A DNA stretch of 64,000 bases. Origin: Branchiostoma lanceolatum (Eukaryota > Chordata > Leptocardii > Amphioxiformes > Branchiostomatidae). How positions within the stretch are numbered: position 1 is the first letter of the stretch; each line of letters starts with the position of its first letter. Made by a program: the position numbers and the translations under genes. The notes under the pieces were generated by a model. That model was not told the origin of the DNA. It was given only the letters and a program-made list of their open reading frames with translations, and made no database searches. Shown in pieces: positions 12,421-23,859 of this stretch. The stretch lies in assembly GCF_035083965.1 (NCBI RefSeq), contig NC_089736.1:3243001-3307000 (forward strand), read 5' to 3'.

Positions 12421-14165
12421 ATTGCTGTTATTCTGTACAACACATTGGCCCGATTTACATACAAGTTTTCCCAGTTGACACAGGGCTGTATGTGATGAAT
12501 TTTTGGCTGCTCAAGTGGAGTTTTCCTAATAAAAAACGCTACTTGAGTGGCCTAGGGTTCTCCTTGCACAGTCCTCACTCAAAAACGCCTGTGTAAACAC
12601 AGCCATTGTTTCTCCTTCCCAAAGAGTTTGCGGACGCTCAAAATGTAGAACTGGAGTCACAGAAATGAATAAAACGAACGGACCTGGACCATGAACCAGC
12701 TTTCGCCCTACTATATGTTGTATGTTGTAGCAAGTGTATATTGTTGACTTGTACCATTATATGAAATGATATATGTTGATACTAGAGTTATTAGGACTCA
12801 AAATACTGTGTATCTCTGCTATATTGTATCTGACCCTTACCTCTTCCCTCATGACCCTGCATGTCGATTTGCTGATCATGAATAAACAAAGGTTCAAACA
12901 AACAAACAAACTTTGAAGCTTGTGCAAAGAAATACAGAACTGTTACAGTTTAGGTTGGAACCACGACATGACAACTTGGCAACTCAGCTCTGAAAAAATC
13001 AAATTTCAACTCATGGCGTTTACATAAAAATCCATATTGGGAGAAATTGAAAATAGCTTTAATTGGTACACAACCATATTCTATTCTTCTGCAGACATTT
13101 CAACGACCTGTCAGTTGTTTTCATCAGTGTATAATGAACAGTTTCTTTTAAATAATTTCTTTTATCTAGAGAGCGTGTGGTGAGAGCACTGTCCTAGTGG
13201 AACGGGGATGTCAGGTACTGGTAGCTATAGGCTGCTCAATGAAAAATGTCAGATGTATCCTCACCATTATGAAGAGATAGCATCACGGTTGGTTGACGTC
13301 ACTGCACATTAGAGAGGTATTTTTAGCTTGTGCAATTTCATGGTTACAAAGATGCCTCAGATAATTAGTCATGAATCTTCACTTATTTCCCGAAGACGCT
13401 ACAGGCTTGTCATATCAACATTAATTTTCATTCAGTAGTTCATTCCCTGATGAACACAATATCATTGTGCTGTAAGATATTGGCTGAAATCTAGTATAAT
13501 TATAATAAAACTGTTCAAGAGCCTAGTGATCTTCTTCTTTCATTTTGAGGCTACCAACTTCAACCTGCTGAAGACTTTTGTAGCCTACAAACCGACTGTA
13601 AGGTTTTGCAATTTGCACACCAGGGCATGCCCCTACTCTTTTTTGAAAGGTGTGGTGGGCCCTTTAACTGTTCTTTCACGGGACCTCAATTTAACGTTTG
13701 GTCCTGTCCTATCATATTTCTAGTAGATCATGACCTCTCTATACATACCAAACATCACAACATTATGCATCAACAACTTCTTCTGCAATTCAACCACAAA
13801 CAAAACCACAAATTTTACCCAAAACATTAACCTCCTTCCGGTCAATTAAACGAGGAGTTATAATGAAAACCAACAAATTAACCTATTACGGCCCCCGTTG
13901 CCTGATAAGGTCTTGCCGCTCAGTTTTACAGTCCACGTTGCCATGGCAACACGTTATTGGAGTCCTTATCGTCCTGACCTGTTCCCTGAAGTCTGAGTCC
14001 CAATCTGCTGTAGATTACAATCATCCCAGTCCAATAATGCCCAGCTGCAAAAACATGGCTGCAAACTACGGATGTTTACTGGTACCTACACGTAGTTCGT
14101 CCGTTCGGACCCTTGTAGTGTCTAGTGGTACATGTACATAGCGCAGCAGGATTCCTGGCTTTCTT
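12420..14165. other. Noncoding stretch with an unassigned ORF cluster at 13.5-14.1 kb
   Basis: No supported gene. A 3'-end-like segment lies near 12690-12910, ending in AACAAACAAACAAAC. The 13526-14141 region has three overlapping + strand ORFs of 65-92 codons without domain features. It is somewhat GC-richer near 13880-14110, where I noted CCGTTGCCTGATAAGG and GCCATGGCAACACG (an RFX/X-box-like GTTGCCATGGCAAC at about 13938-13951). Confidence 0.4.
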
Positions 14166-14169
14166 AGAG

Positions 14170-14374
14170 TCAGTAGATATCATTACAGGAAGAGGTTGCA
14201 AGCTCTTCCCCTTTAAAACAGGGGACCCCCCAATTTACGTCCCTTCCGAAAGACGGGTGCAGTCCCAACCATGATGCCCTGACCCAGGATTTGAACCGAA
14301 GTTTCCCAGTTACCAACTTATTAGAACTAGTAGCTCAACTATGAGGTGACCAGTTGAGCTACTAGGACATCCCT
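14170..14374 (-). mobile_element. tRNA-derived SINE, family S1
   Basis: Read on the - strand it starts GGATGTCC and has an RNA polymerase III A box (TAGCTCAACTGG) and B box (GGTTCAAATCC). A non-tRNA body follows with CACCCGTCTTTCGGAAGGGA and GGGGGTCCCCTG. The same A box, B box and body order occurs on the + strand at about 27005-27260, which makes this a dispersed SINE and not a tRNA gene. Confidence 0.8.
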
Positions 14375-15690
14375 GAAGGGTACCAGTACAGTACCGCAAA
14401 AATCATTTAGATACAGGTCCAAAATACTGAAACATCAATGTACCGTTACTTTGAAAACAATAGATTTACACTCACAAGTGTATAAGTTTTTGGCTTATTT
14501 TGTACATTTTATCTGTCAATCATAACTCCATAAGTTGAAAAATTGAAATAACAATCAACGAATTAATGATTTGAATATGTTGTTGACTGATGTTTAAATC
14601 AATCAGAACTACAGTTACTGTAATATTATGTACGCTTTTAGAATTTTCTCTATGAAATTCAAAGATTGATTTAAAAGTCAATCTTGCCAGTGTTATTCAT
14701 TTAATGATCATGATGATATTTGTGTAATTAGACACTTAAAGAGAAAATCTGGTTGAATCTAAACATTTGCTTTTTTTAAACCTACATGTAAACCTTTGAC
14801 ATTTTTCCCAGAGAGGCAATTGACAGAGAGACCAAACGGCCCAGACAACTAGACATCCTGGGGCAATATTGCCAATAAATAAATCAATAATTGAATAAGT
14901 TTGCGTTACAACTTCCCTCGCAAGCCGCAAATTACGACTTTTACTACACCAATATAATTTCCATTACCGTTAACCACAGCGTAATAAAATGCTGAGGCTC
15001 AGAAAGGGATTTCTCTCTTCTATCCCAAAAACCGTTCTTGTGGAAATCATGACCATAATGTATTGTAACTACTGTAAATCGCTTTAATATAGCAGCAGGA
15101 AAATATAGCGGTTGGGGGAAAATGGAGCAGGTCACGGCACTTAATTCTAACGTTGGGAACAAACATTACTATCACAAATATTAAAGATTGAATATTAGCA
15201 ATGATGAATTTTAGCTGTTGACTAGTGACCGTTAAATCAGCTAAAATTAAGTTAGTTACAGTTAACAAATCAAGAATTACAGTATTTAGATTTGTTAATG
15301 TACTGTTCCTAGAGTTAGTGTATCGTCCCTTTGTATTTTATCCTAATATGACTCCAGGCTTGTAAAGCCTGGCTTTATGTCACAGAGACCAATTATAACT
15401 CTACAGAACTACATATTTCATATTTCAACAGAAAAACAGCTTTCTATACAAAAAAACATGAGTCTAGTAAAATGAAGTGAGGCAACAATTATGCCAAATT
15501 TTCCTCCATAAGCTACATAACTGAAGTCAATACAAATGAAGGACAATGTTTTCAGTCAGTAGATCTGAAAGCTTAAAATTCATTGATAATTAATTTCTAC
15601 CGATATGAAATAATACCTAGAGTAGAGAAGATTCTAATAGATATTCTTGTTATTAGAAGATTGCTGTAGAATATGACAAAACATCAATTG
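14375..15690. other. Noncoding sequence, no gene seen
   Basis: AT-rich. Short - strand ORFs (14736-14930, 14944-15162, 15047-15268) overlap in different frames and have no recognisable features. Confidence 0.5.
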
Positions 15691-15699
15691 AATATATGT

Positions 15700-16785
15700 A
15701 TTCTGAATAGCAAAAAAATTGATATCCTTAACAATACAGGTAAGGGTAAGAGTCACTAATATAACGTGCTATAAAGAATAAAATTAACAAACCAGAATAT
15801 GAAACTCTATATTCTTGTGAATACAAAAATGTAGAAGTCAAAATATCGGATCAAATATGATGATATTCTAACAACAAATTTGTTGAAATTCTAAACAATT
15901 CAGGTAACGATAAGTCACAAACAGAAGGTACTATAAATAATAGAGTACAAAATCAACGAAACGTACCAACCACAAATATCTCACACCTCCTGCACAATGT
16001 GTTCCTTACCGCTTATTGTGTAACCATTATGTACTCCCTCCCACGGTTTAGCCCTTAATAATAGCTAATGGCTAGCTGGGCAACCTTTGATGCATCAGCC
16101 AAACAAATAAACAAACCTACCACACAAACAGCTTCAGCTCTGTAATCTGTATGTCTATATGCCCATATGTATTTTTACATCAAACCCAGGTATAGACTAG
16201 CCTTTACAAAGGCTAAAGGTATCTTAATAAACAGAATGAACAGAACATACCTAACCTACAAGTTAGTACAACAAAGAGAACATGTCACAAAGAGAAATAT
16301 TTCGCACTATGTACAACAAATAAACTGATATTTTAAACATTACAATGTCAGGTATTGGTAAGAGTCACAAATAGAATGTGCTATAAAGTAAAAAATTAGT
16401 AAATCAGAATATTGAATGTGCTAAGCTTTAAGCACATCACAAAGAGAAATATTGTATGCATATACATAACTATCTAATTGTTTATAAGGGACACTCACTG
16501 TATGTCCACTAAACTGAGAACACACATAAAATACCACTCAGTATTTTATCAAGGCTTGAATTATTGTAAATCTATATGTAATTTTTATGAAGCCAACCGA
16601 TGTAAATACCAACAAAGTCCAGTTCTGTAATAATGATCAAATCCAATCCAGTCACAGAGAGAGCTATCTGTCACAAATAGAAAGACTAGATAAGTGCTAT
16701 AAAGCATAAAATTAGTAAATCAGAATTTTGAATGTACTACAATGTAAGCACTAAGCATGTCACAAAGTGAAATATTCATTTTATT
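15700..16785. repeat. Diverged interspersed local repeat
   Basis: A recurring motif set, 'GGTAAG(A/G)GTCAC(T/A)AATA' plus 'GTGCTATAAAG(A/T)A' plus 'AAATTA(A/G)(C/T)AAA(C/T)CAGAAT', appears near 15738, 15905, 16355 and 16680, each time in AT-rich DNA. It looks like an old local amplification of about 200-350 base segments. Confidence 0.55.
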
Positions 16786-16789
16786 TATT

Positions 16790-17700
16790 AAGCGAAATAA
16801 TATCTGTCACCTACCGCACAAACGGCATTCTGCCTCACCAACGGCTTCCTAGGGGGGCGGGGATGGTTCCCCGTGGAGTCGTCCACGCTGGGCACGGAGG
16901 GCAGGAGAATTACCTCGTCCTGACTACGGAAACACACACGCTTCATCGTCATCGGTTGGACTCTCCACACACGGACGGACGGAACACTCAGCTGTTCCCT
17001 AAGCGCTGACGGAACAAACCCACGGCACACACGGACCCTCCCCCATCGCGGTCAGAACGTGCTCCGCCGAAAAAAAGCCTTGAATGACACGGATGGTAGA
17101 CACACAGCCCGGCGTATTCTCCAACCAATACACGCAATCTTGGGCCGATACTTCACCCGATGAGGACACAGCTCCTTCGAAGCACAAGCTGTCCGCTCTT
17201 CCACATCTGTTTAAGAAGCGCTGAGCGGGGATTTGGCTACGGCGCCGGCACAATTCCCAAAAAGCTGTTATTATTTCTCCGGCGACTACAAATCAAACCA
17301 ATTCGCAGCTTCTCACCCCGGCTACTTCAGTATGGCGTGTCAGACTTTCCGAATGTTCCGAGAAGAGAAGACGGGGGAGCGTTGTTTCTTTCTCTCTTCC
17401 TCTCTCCCTGCCGATTGGTTCGCTATGAAGCAGGATGTCTGAGGATACAGCCCCCTTCCTGATCATTCATCCCACACCCACGCGCAGCGCGCAATCCGTA
17501 TGCAGAAATTCCAAGGTCTTCCGTCCTCTCCCTGCGATGGAATCCACTCAGGAATCAATGAGAGGCCACGCAATTTTGATTGACAGCTCGGTGGGACAAG
17601 CGTCGGCGCATCCCTAACAGCAGAGCACCGTCAATGGGCTGGCGGTGCATTGATTTGAGTTGCAGCCGGAGGGGATGAATTAAACATGCGCAGCTGACTT
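16790..17700. promoter_or_regulatory. CpG-rich island; candidate promoter or first exon of an unidentified gene
   Basis: About 900 bases that are CpG-rich compared with the AT-rich flanks. There is an inverted CCAAT box (GATTGG at about 17414) and a TTGATTGACAGCTCGG element near 17578. On the - strand a usable splice donor (GCGGTAGGTGACAG, near 16808) closes an open frame from about 17030. Several mutually inconsistent ORFs overlap on both strands, so I read it as a transcription start region with 5' UTR. Direction and product are unknown. Confidence 0.45.
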
Positions 17701-17814
17701 ACAACAGGCAGGCTTGTAACAAGCCGCTGTGATTAGTTCTACTCAGAGCTGGGTCATCTGTCACGGAGTGGCAGGCGGGGGGAGGGAATAATGGACGTCT
17801 GAAGGACAGAATAG

Positions 17815-18385
17815 GGAACTGAAGGGCAAAATAAAGCTCATCACTGAAGGACAGTCATTATAATAACTAGAATGGTGCAAAAGCTGGATATGTTGTAAGT
17901 GTATTGATATAATTGAATGTACATGAAGCAAATTGAAGGATTGTTACATGTAGCAAACTGAAAGAGAAAGTACACTGTAGTAAATTCACAATTATAGAGG
18001 ACTGAAGGGCAAAATAGATGTCATCACTGAAGGACAGTCACTGTAATTATACCATATATCATAGCAATACAAGGATAGAATGGTGGAAATGTTGAATGTG
18101 TCGTTAGTGTATAATTCTTAATTATGTCCATGTAGCAAATAAACTTAAAGAGAAAGTACATTGTTGTAACTTTGGTATAGAAAACTGAAGGGCAAAATAG
18201 ATCTCATCACTAGTACTGAAGGGCAGTTTCTGCAATAACTAGAATGGTGCAAATGCTGGATATGTTGTAAGTGATTTGATCTATAATTGAATGTACATGT
18301 AGCAAATTGAAGGATAGCAAACTGAATCTGTAGTAAATTCAGAATAGAGGACTGAAGGACAGTCAATACCATGATATAATTATAT
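17815..18385. repeat. Tandem repeat, about 170 bp, three to four copies
   Basis: Units contain 'GACTGAAGG(G/A)CA', 'AAATAGA(T/G)(C/G)TCATCACT', 'GAATGGTGCAAA(A/T)GCTGG' and 'TGTAGCAAA(T/C)TGAA'. Copies begin near 17800, 17998, 18183 and a partial one near 18347. Confidence 0.75.
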
Positions 18386-18639
18386 AAATGCCATAATGGT
18401 GCATGTGTAATGTTATGATGTTGATTTCGTTTCTTTTGTTACTTGGTTTCAATTGGATTTTTAATTGTATGTCACCTTTGTAATTATCAGTTTGCTACTG
18501 TCATAATACATTGACAGTTTTTATTTTGTTCTTAATGTCTTTATGAGAAGAGGATTCATATATAATAAAAGCAATTTGTGCTTCTTGTCCAACACTTCTT
18601 AAATACATGTATAATGTGAATAAAATAAAATAAACATAA

Positions 18640-18895
18640 CAGTGGAAATGCTGTATATGTTGTTAGTGTATTCATTTGAATGTGGAAAATTGAAGGAATG
18701 TTACAGACTGTAGCAAACTGAAGGACACAGTATACAGCAGTAAATTCAAGGATAGACTGTAGGAAGTTGAAAGAACAAGTAAAATGTAGCAAATTGAAGG
18801 TCACAAAAAGGGCAGAATGTAGCAAACTGACTGACACAATGTAGCAAATTAAAGTACAGACTGAAGCATACTGAAGCATAGAATGTAACAAAATC
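18640..18895. repeat. Short-unit relative of the preceding array
   Basis: About seven copies of a 25-35 base unit with the 'TGTAGCAAA(C/T)TGAAGG(A/T)CA' core, the same core as in the 17.8-18.4 kb array. This suggests that a sub-segment was amplified separately. The 111-codon - strand ORF at 18556-18891 is produced by the repetition. Confidence 0.7.
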
Positions 18896-18899
18896 TTAG

Positions 18900-19430
18900 G
18901 CCCTTATGTTTGAAATTAATAAAAAATCTACTGATCGTGTGAGCTGAAATCAAAGAACATTTTTCATCCAGGTATTTATTGATAGGCTGTTCCTATGGCA
19001 ACCAAGAGCTTAGAAACAAACAACAAATAAACAACAAACTGAATCATAGTCGTCATTTGTTCCACACTAGCTTCAATCAAAATGTACGAGGGAACAACAA
19101 AGGGTCTGAAAATCATGCATATACTATAATAAAGCAATCATTTTCTTTCATCCTGCGATATATACAAGTTAGCTAGTAGCATGCAACCACTCCTGGCGAA
19201 TTTTGTAGGTAACAGAGATAACTTATTTTGAGCCCTGAAGCCCAGGCAGATACTCGTGGTGCCCTTGAAAAAGTGACCTTTGACAAAAAAACACCGGTAC
19301 CTGTTCCGCCATACCTTCCACGCACTGTGTGTTGGAAAAACATGATAAATAGATAAATAAATTTGGGGATTAAGTCATATCCTAAGTTGTAACTGTAACA
19401 TTAGTGCGATCTTTTTATCATTTCCTTTTT
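18900..19430. other. Noncoding sequence, no gene seen
   Basis: AT-rich, with AACAAACAACAAATAAACAACA near 19016. The segment near 19226-19260 ('TTTTGAGCCCTGAAG') recurs in altered form near 24810. Confidence 0.45.
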
Positions 19431-19434
19431 CAAA

Positions 19435-19745
19435 TCAGAAAAAAATGAAGGCAGGAGCAAATCCGAGAACCAAGGACTTACATTGGTACGGTCTAATGAA
19501 GTACCAGGTTCTGATTGGATGAAACGGGGCAGCGATGGATTTGACCTTTCCAAACTGCCACAATGAAATGTCAGGACACGGCCAGCAATATCAGGGCAAC
19601 CACACAGGGAGCCGCGGGTCTGTGCTGAGCAGGCAATTTTCTTTAGCTGTGAAACGCACGAGCGAGTAGTACGGTCTCCTGGCTCCAGGGAATCAAACCT
19701 GGGCCAACCAACACACAGACCAAATGCACTTACCACTAGGCTTAA
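19435..19745 (-). mobile_element. tRNA-derived SINE, family S2
   Basis: On the - strand, starting near 19742, the sequence reads GCCTAGTGGTAAGTGC (A-box-like) and then GGTTTGATTCCCTGG (B box). A GC-rich non-tRNA body follows to about 19435. The head resembles a decayed tRNA, but the length and body show a SINE. The 134-codon - strand ORF across it (19401-19805) is a by-product. Confidence 0.7.
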
Positions 19746-19937
19746 AGGACTGGTTAGACTGGTCAGTAAGTGGTGCTTGAACCACACTGGCTGCATGCAA
19801 ACCACAATGTTGTAGACTTCCTTCCAATTTGAGCCTTACAGCACTAAAGCAATAATACCTTGTGAAAATATATTGGATTGACCTCAAATACTCTTCTTCA
19901 TACACATACATTTTATTATATAAGAGCGCAAGTAAGA

Positions 19938-20004
19938 GGGAGAGACAGAGATATAGATAGACTCATAGAGAGAAAGAAAGACAGACAGAGAGGGGGAGAG
20001 AGAT

Positions 20005-20042
<38 letters not shown>
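19938..20042. repeat. GA-rich tract and (AG)n microsatellite
   Basis: Purine-rich DNA with an uninterrupted AG/GA run from about 20009 to 20042. It could adopt H-DNA. The Arg/Glu-rich ORF (19878-20120) is only this microsatellite translated. Confidence 0.9.
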
Positions 20043-20046
<4 letters not shown>

Positions 20047-20640
20047 CAATTTTGAGGACAATGAATGTGCATGTAAAGAGAGGCCGAGTAAAGGTTAGAC
20101 ATCCTTATAAGAGCCTCTGAATGGATTGTGATGATATTTGCTATGAAGGTGGGTTGGGAAGAAAAAAGTCAAGGTCAAACTTGGGTCTCCTGGCTGCTGA
20201 CGTTGGTACTGCAGCAGAACATCCGGCTTTTGTATCTTTAGCCCTATGCCTGCCATGACTTTAAATTTTGGTAGCAGATCACTTTTGATGTAAGGAGGAA
20301 GTGGTGTAGATTTCAGCCCATAGCTAGCAGCTAACACTGGAACTGCAGGGAGATTTTTCTGCCTGTGTCCTTCACAAATAATTATGATATGTAATGTGTG
20401 TGCATCATAACCATAATAAATTCCATAGCTAAGTGATACATAAATTTCAAAGCTAGCTGGCATTTAACCAAACAATGCTTCCATATTGCCTTGCATTAGT
20501 ACTCAGTAACACTAGAAGTAAGCCTGCTAGGAGCAATCTGGTCACTGATAAATCCAACTGTCTCTAATGTCTTCTGAAATAAGTACAAGTATAAATGGTC
20601 TCTAATGCCTTCAGACAGTGAGTGTAACATGATGTGCTGG
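20043..20640. other. Unassigned sequence with a 122-codon - strand ORF
   Basis: The - strand frame at 20095-20463 is open and of fairly even composition over about 20145-20350 (AAVPVLAASYGLKS-like start, Pro- and Leu-rich). I recognise no domain, and the flanks look like repeat DNA. It could be a decayed mobile-element ORF or a chance open frame. Confidence 0.3.
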
Positions 20641-20992
20641 GGTGGGGTGGGGTGGGGAGGGGAGGGGAGGGACCACTTTTTGTGACAGATGAGCCCTGAG
20701 TAGATTTTTACACCAGGATGACATGGATTTCACTTAGGCAGCCAGGTCTAAAAATACATCTACAGTAATTGTTTTACCAGGTACAGGTACATTTGTATGC
20801 TGCCCAGTTTTGACGAATCTCTCTTAAACAGCTGGCAGGGGAAAATACAAATGACCTCACATATAATGTAGCAACACACACGTACAAACACATACACACA
20901 TGCACACACACAAATATACACTTAGTTACACACAAGCACACGCAAATTCAAACACTCACTCACACACACTCATACTCAGACACACAATTGTT
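20640..20992. repeat. GGGGT/GGGGA run and CA-rich microsatellite
   Basis: A GGGGT(G/GA) run at about 20639-20672 and an impure CA repeat at about 20874-20985 (ACACACACGTACAAACACATACACAC). The sequence between them is unremarkable. Confidence 0.85.
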
Positions 20993-21122
20993 GCAGTTTT
21001 CCCCCATGTGATAGGGGGCTCTTTAGCAAAGAGAAGATGACTCATGACCATGTGATCAATGACAGACTGTACCTCACTCCTATATAATCATCATGATCAT
21101 GTAACGACTGACCTCTGTTGAC

Positions 21123-21221
21123 CTTGTAGCCTCCACAGACTTCTTCGAGGCGGTGTCCATGACGACAAGAAACAGAAACGGAACAGACCGCACCAATCAG
21201 GACGTCACCATAGCGATGTCT
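21123..21221. other. Possible exon, strand ambiguous
   Basis: An island of coding-like composition bounded by splice signals on both strands. On the + strand, TGACCTTGTAG precedes an open frame ending at ATGTCT|GTAAAG (about 21130-21221). On the - strand, a very good acceptor (TCTGTCTTTACAG) opens a frame reading HRYGDVLIGAVCSV, ending at CAAG|GTCAAC (21219-21123). The - strand peptide looks more protein-like, but its donor is weaker. Product unknown. Confidence 0.3.
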
Positions 21222-21419
21222 GTAAAGACAGAACGAGAAATTTGAAAAATCTGGCAATGTTTTCACAAAATTGGTGCATATCTGTAACCATATGCATACT
21301 TAGTATATATATACTAAGAGTCAGATGTAGAGCATACAATTGTATCGCGGAAGTAGTACATTTCAAAGTTCATCTGATGGATATCAAGTTTACTTAGAAA
21401 AGAAAAACTTCTGGAAACA

Positions 21420-21815
21420 ACATATGCAAATGTGCATTACTATATGTATCTTTCCGATCAAGACATGACTGAAATGCCAAGAATCTTACAAATTTAGACC
21501 AGTTTAAACTTAAGAATGCCATTTTACTTCGATGACTTGTATTTTTGTATACACAAGCCTTCAGTGCCAAATACCATTGACACATTTCAAATTTCACAAT
21601 TTACTTTGTACTCTTAATAGTATAATGAAAACAAGAATTTTGGACTGTCTTGACATGACTGAAATGTCAAGAATCTTACAAATTTGGACAACATTAATCT
21701 TAAGAGCGTCGTTCTACTACAATGTTTTGTACACATGAGCCTTCAGTGCCAAATACCATTGACACATTTCAACTTTCAAGTTGTTTACATTGTAATATAA
21801 TAAAAACAAGAATTT
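21420..21815. repeat. Tandem duplication, about 190 bp
   Basis: 'GACATGACTGAAATG(C/T)CAAG' followed by 'AATCTTACAAATTT' occurs near 21462 and 21651. 'GCCTTCAGTGCCAAATACCA' followed by 'TTGACACATTTCAA' occurs near 21558 and 21740. Confidence 0.85.
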
Positions 21816-22985
21816 TGGACTGTCCTTTAACTGAGAACACAGACGTGCTCACCTTATAATTAGCCCAGGTTTTCCCAAAGGCATAGCCAGGTAACATACC
21901 CATCCATCCATCCCTTAATTAAAATGCATTCCTAACATACCACACAGGAATACTACAATTGAGGTAATTCCAGGGTACTGCAATATTGCAGCATATGCTA
22001 GGCGGCATTTTATATATAGGGCATTTCAATTTACATGTAATCATCTTCAAAATAAAGTTCAAATCAACAATTTAGTCATGGTTTTCTGAGTTATGTTGCT
22101 TTCAAACAACTGACAAAGAGATAAGTTTAACATAGTCATGTTGTCAAGTTACTTAATGGCATAAGAGATCAGTACAATCATATATGTGGTGTTTATGCAA
22201 AATGTTTTGGATGCTTTTGATTTAATAGATTTACTTAGAGTTAGAGAATAATATATTAAAAACTTAATATGATTTTGAAACAGTTATTTTCTTAACCCTC
22301 CCCTGCTATATAACATAACAACACATCTAAATTTGGTACTGAAAAGCTACGTTACTAGGGGGGCAAGGTTAAGTATGTACTGTGACCTACATGTATGAGT
22401 AAGTGAGACCATAGTGCAAACAATCTACATGTACGACTAAGAGCTCTCATAATGCAAACAATCTATATAATAATCTAAGAGCTCCTACACACAGCATAAT
22501 ACTGTATCCTTAGTAGCAAATTACATTGTGTTGTATAATAATATTTCAACCTTTTTCATTTGAAGTTCCCTAGCTCTCGACTTTACACTATTAATCATTA
22601 TAGAGTAACTCTGAGCTGTTTGATATACCCGACTTTGAGACTTTCATAGATAATCTACACTAATGTCTCTGATTCGACACATTAAGTACAGGTACTCTTT
22701 ATTGTCAACAGCGGCTCCATGCAAAAGAGCCACTTATTGAGAGTAGAACATATTATATACACAAGTACAAGAGTACCTTATATAACATCCACTTTCCCCC
22801 TCTACACAGTGCTATAGTATACTTAAGTGTGTTTAAATGATTTATCAAATCTGAAAACACTAAAAAGCCTTATTACCTGCCAGCTAATCTTATTATTCTT
22901 ATCCAATGAGCCGAACTTACAACATTATCTTTGAGATAAGATGTGACCTTTTGGATCCAGTTGCATGATTTTGCAAGCGATCTCT
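21815..22985. other. Noncoding sequence, no gene seen
   Basis: AT-rich DNA with short runs such as ATATATAGG and CTACATGTA. The segment near 22686-22750 ('GTACTCTTTATTGTCAACAG' and 'GGCTCCATGCAAAAGAGCC') looks like a retroelement tail fragment with a small hairpin. No supportable gene. Confidence 0.45.
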
Positions 22986-22994
22986 TTCATAAGC

Positions 22995-23730
22995 ACCCTC
23001 TGATAAGACGTTACTGTGAATCTTGAAATGTTCACGTTGGATTTATCTTTGCAGATTTTTTAGTGAACTCTCTGACGTTTAATCTTGACACCATGAATGT
23101 ATATTCTACAAAGTACTGTAACTATGTAAGGCCACACCATTTTAATTTCTTGGTTAACGGAATTTTTAAAAAAATACTAGATTGGCAAATCAACATGAAA
23201 ACAGAATCTCAGAGGAAAGTTTGTACTTTGGTGCACACAATTTTAGGGAGTGAACAGGGTCAGGTGCAAGTTTTCACCCCAGCCTTCTGTTTTCATTACT
23301 TTTTTTTGTTAGAATTTAAAAAAAAATCTGTTAACCAAGAAATTAAATTGGTGTGTCCTAAGCTCCTTCTGATAAAGGATTATACTGTGAATCTTGAAAT
23401 GTTCACATTGGATTTATCTTTGCACATTTTTTTAAGTGAACTCTCTGACGTTTAATCGTGACACCGTGAATATATATTCTACAAAGTACTGTATGGCTTT
23501 TTTTAATTACTTGGTAAACGGAATTTCTAAAAAAAAATGCTAGATTGGAAAATCAACATGAAAACAGAATCTCAGAGGAAAGTTTGTACTTTGGTGCACA
23601 CAATTTCAGGGAGTGAACAGTGTCAGGTGCAAGTTTTCACCCCAGCCTTCTGTTTTCATTACTTTTCTTTTGCTAAAATCTAAAAAAAAATCTGTTAACC
23701 AAGAAATTACATTTGCATTAGTGTGGCCTA
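22995..23730. mobile_element. Two MITE family M1 copies inside a tandem duplication of about 370 bp
   Basis: Copy 1 (about 23128-23360) starts TAAGGCCACACCATTTTAAT and ends TTGGTGTGTCCTA with inverted termini (TTTCTTGGTTAAC against GTTAACCAAGAAA). Copy 2 (about 23494-23730) is the same with a shortened left end. The flank before each (TCTTGAAATGTTCAC, CTCTCTGACGTTTAATC, CTACAAAGTACTGTA) is also duplicated, so host flank and element were copied together. The + ORF at 23063-23455 crosses both and is not a gene. Confidence 0.85.
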
Positions 23731-23773
23731 TTTTGGAATTTTTCCAACCGCTACCTTAAAAAAACACGAAAAA

Positions 23774-23855
23774 TAGCCTGGAGTCCAGCCTTGTTATTGA
23801 ACTTGTTAGCTTTGGTACATTCCCAACTGGCACCACTCAGCTGGACTCCAGGCTA
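23774..23855. mobile_element. Short hairpin element with AGCCTGG ends
   Basis: Left arm TAGCCTGGAGTCCAGC and right arm GCTGGACTCCAGGCTA are perfect inverted repeats around a loop of about 50 bases. The TAGCCTGG/CCAGGCTA terminus is shared with other hairpins in this window (for example 47252-47366). Confidence 0.85.
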
Positions 23856-23859
23856 CGCG

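Noticed and set aside
19660-19742. tRNA gene on the - strand
   Set aside because: The head has an A-box-like GCCTAGTGGTAAGTGC and a B box, but stem pairing is poor and a long SINE-like body follows.
19878-20120. Arg/Glu-rich ORF
   Set aside because: Produced by the AG microsatellite and purine-rich flank.
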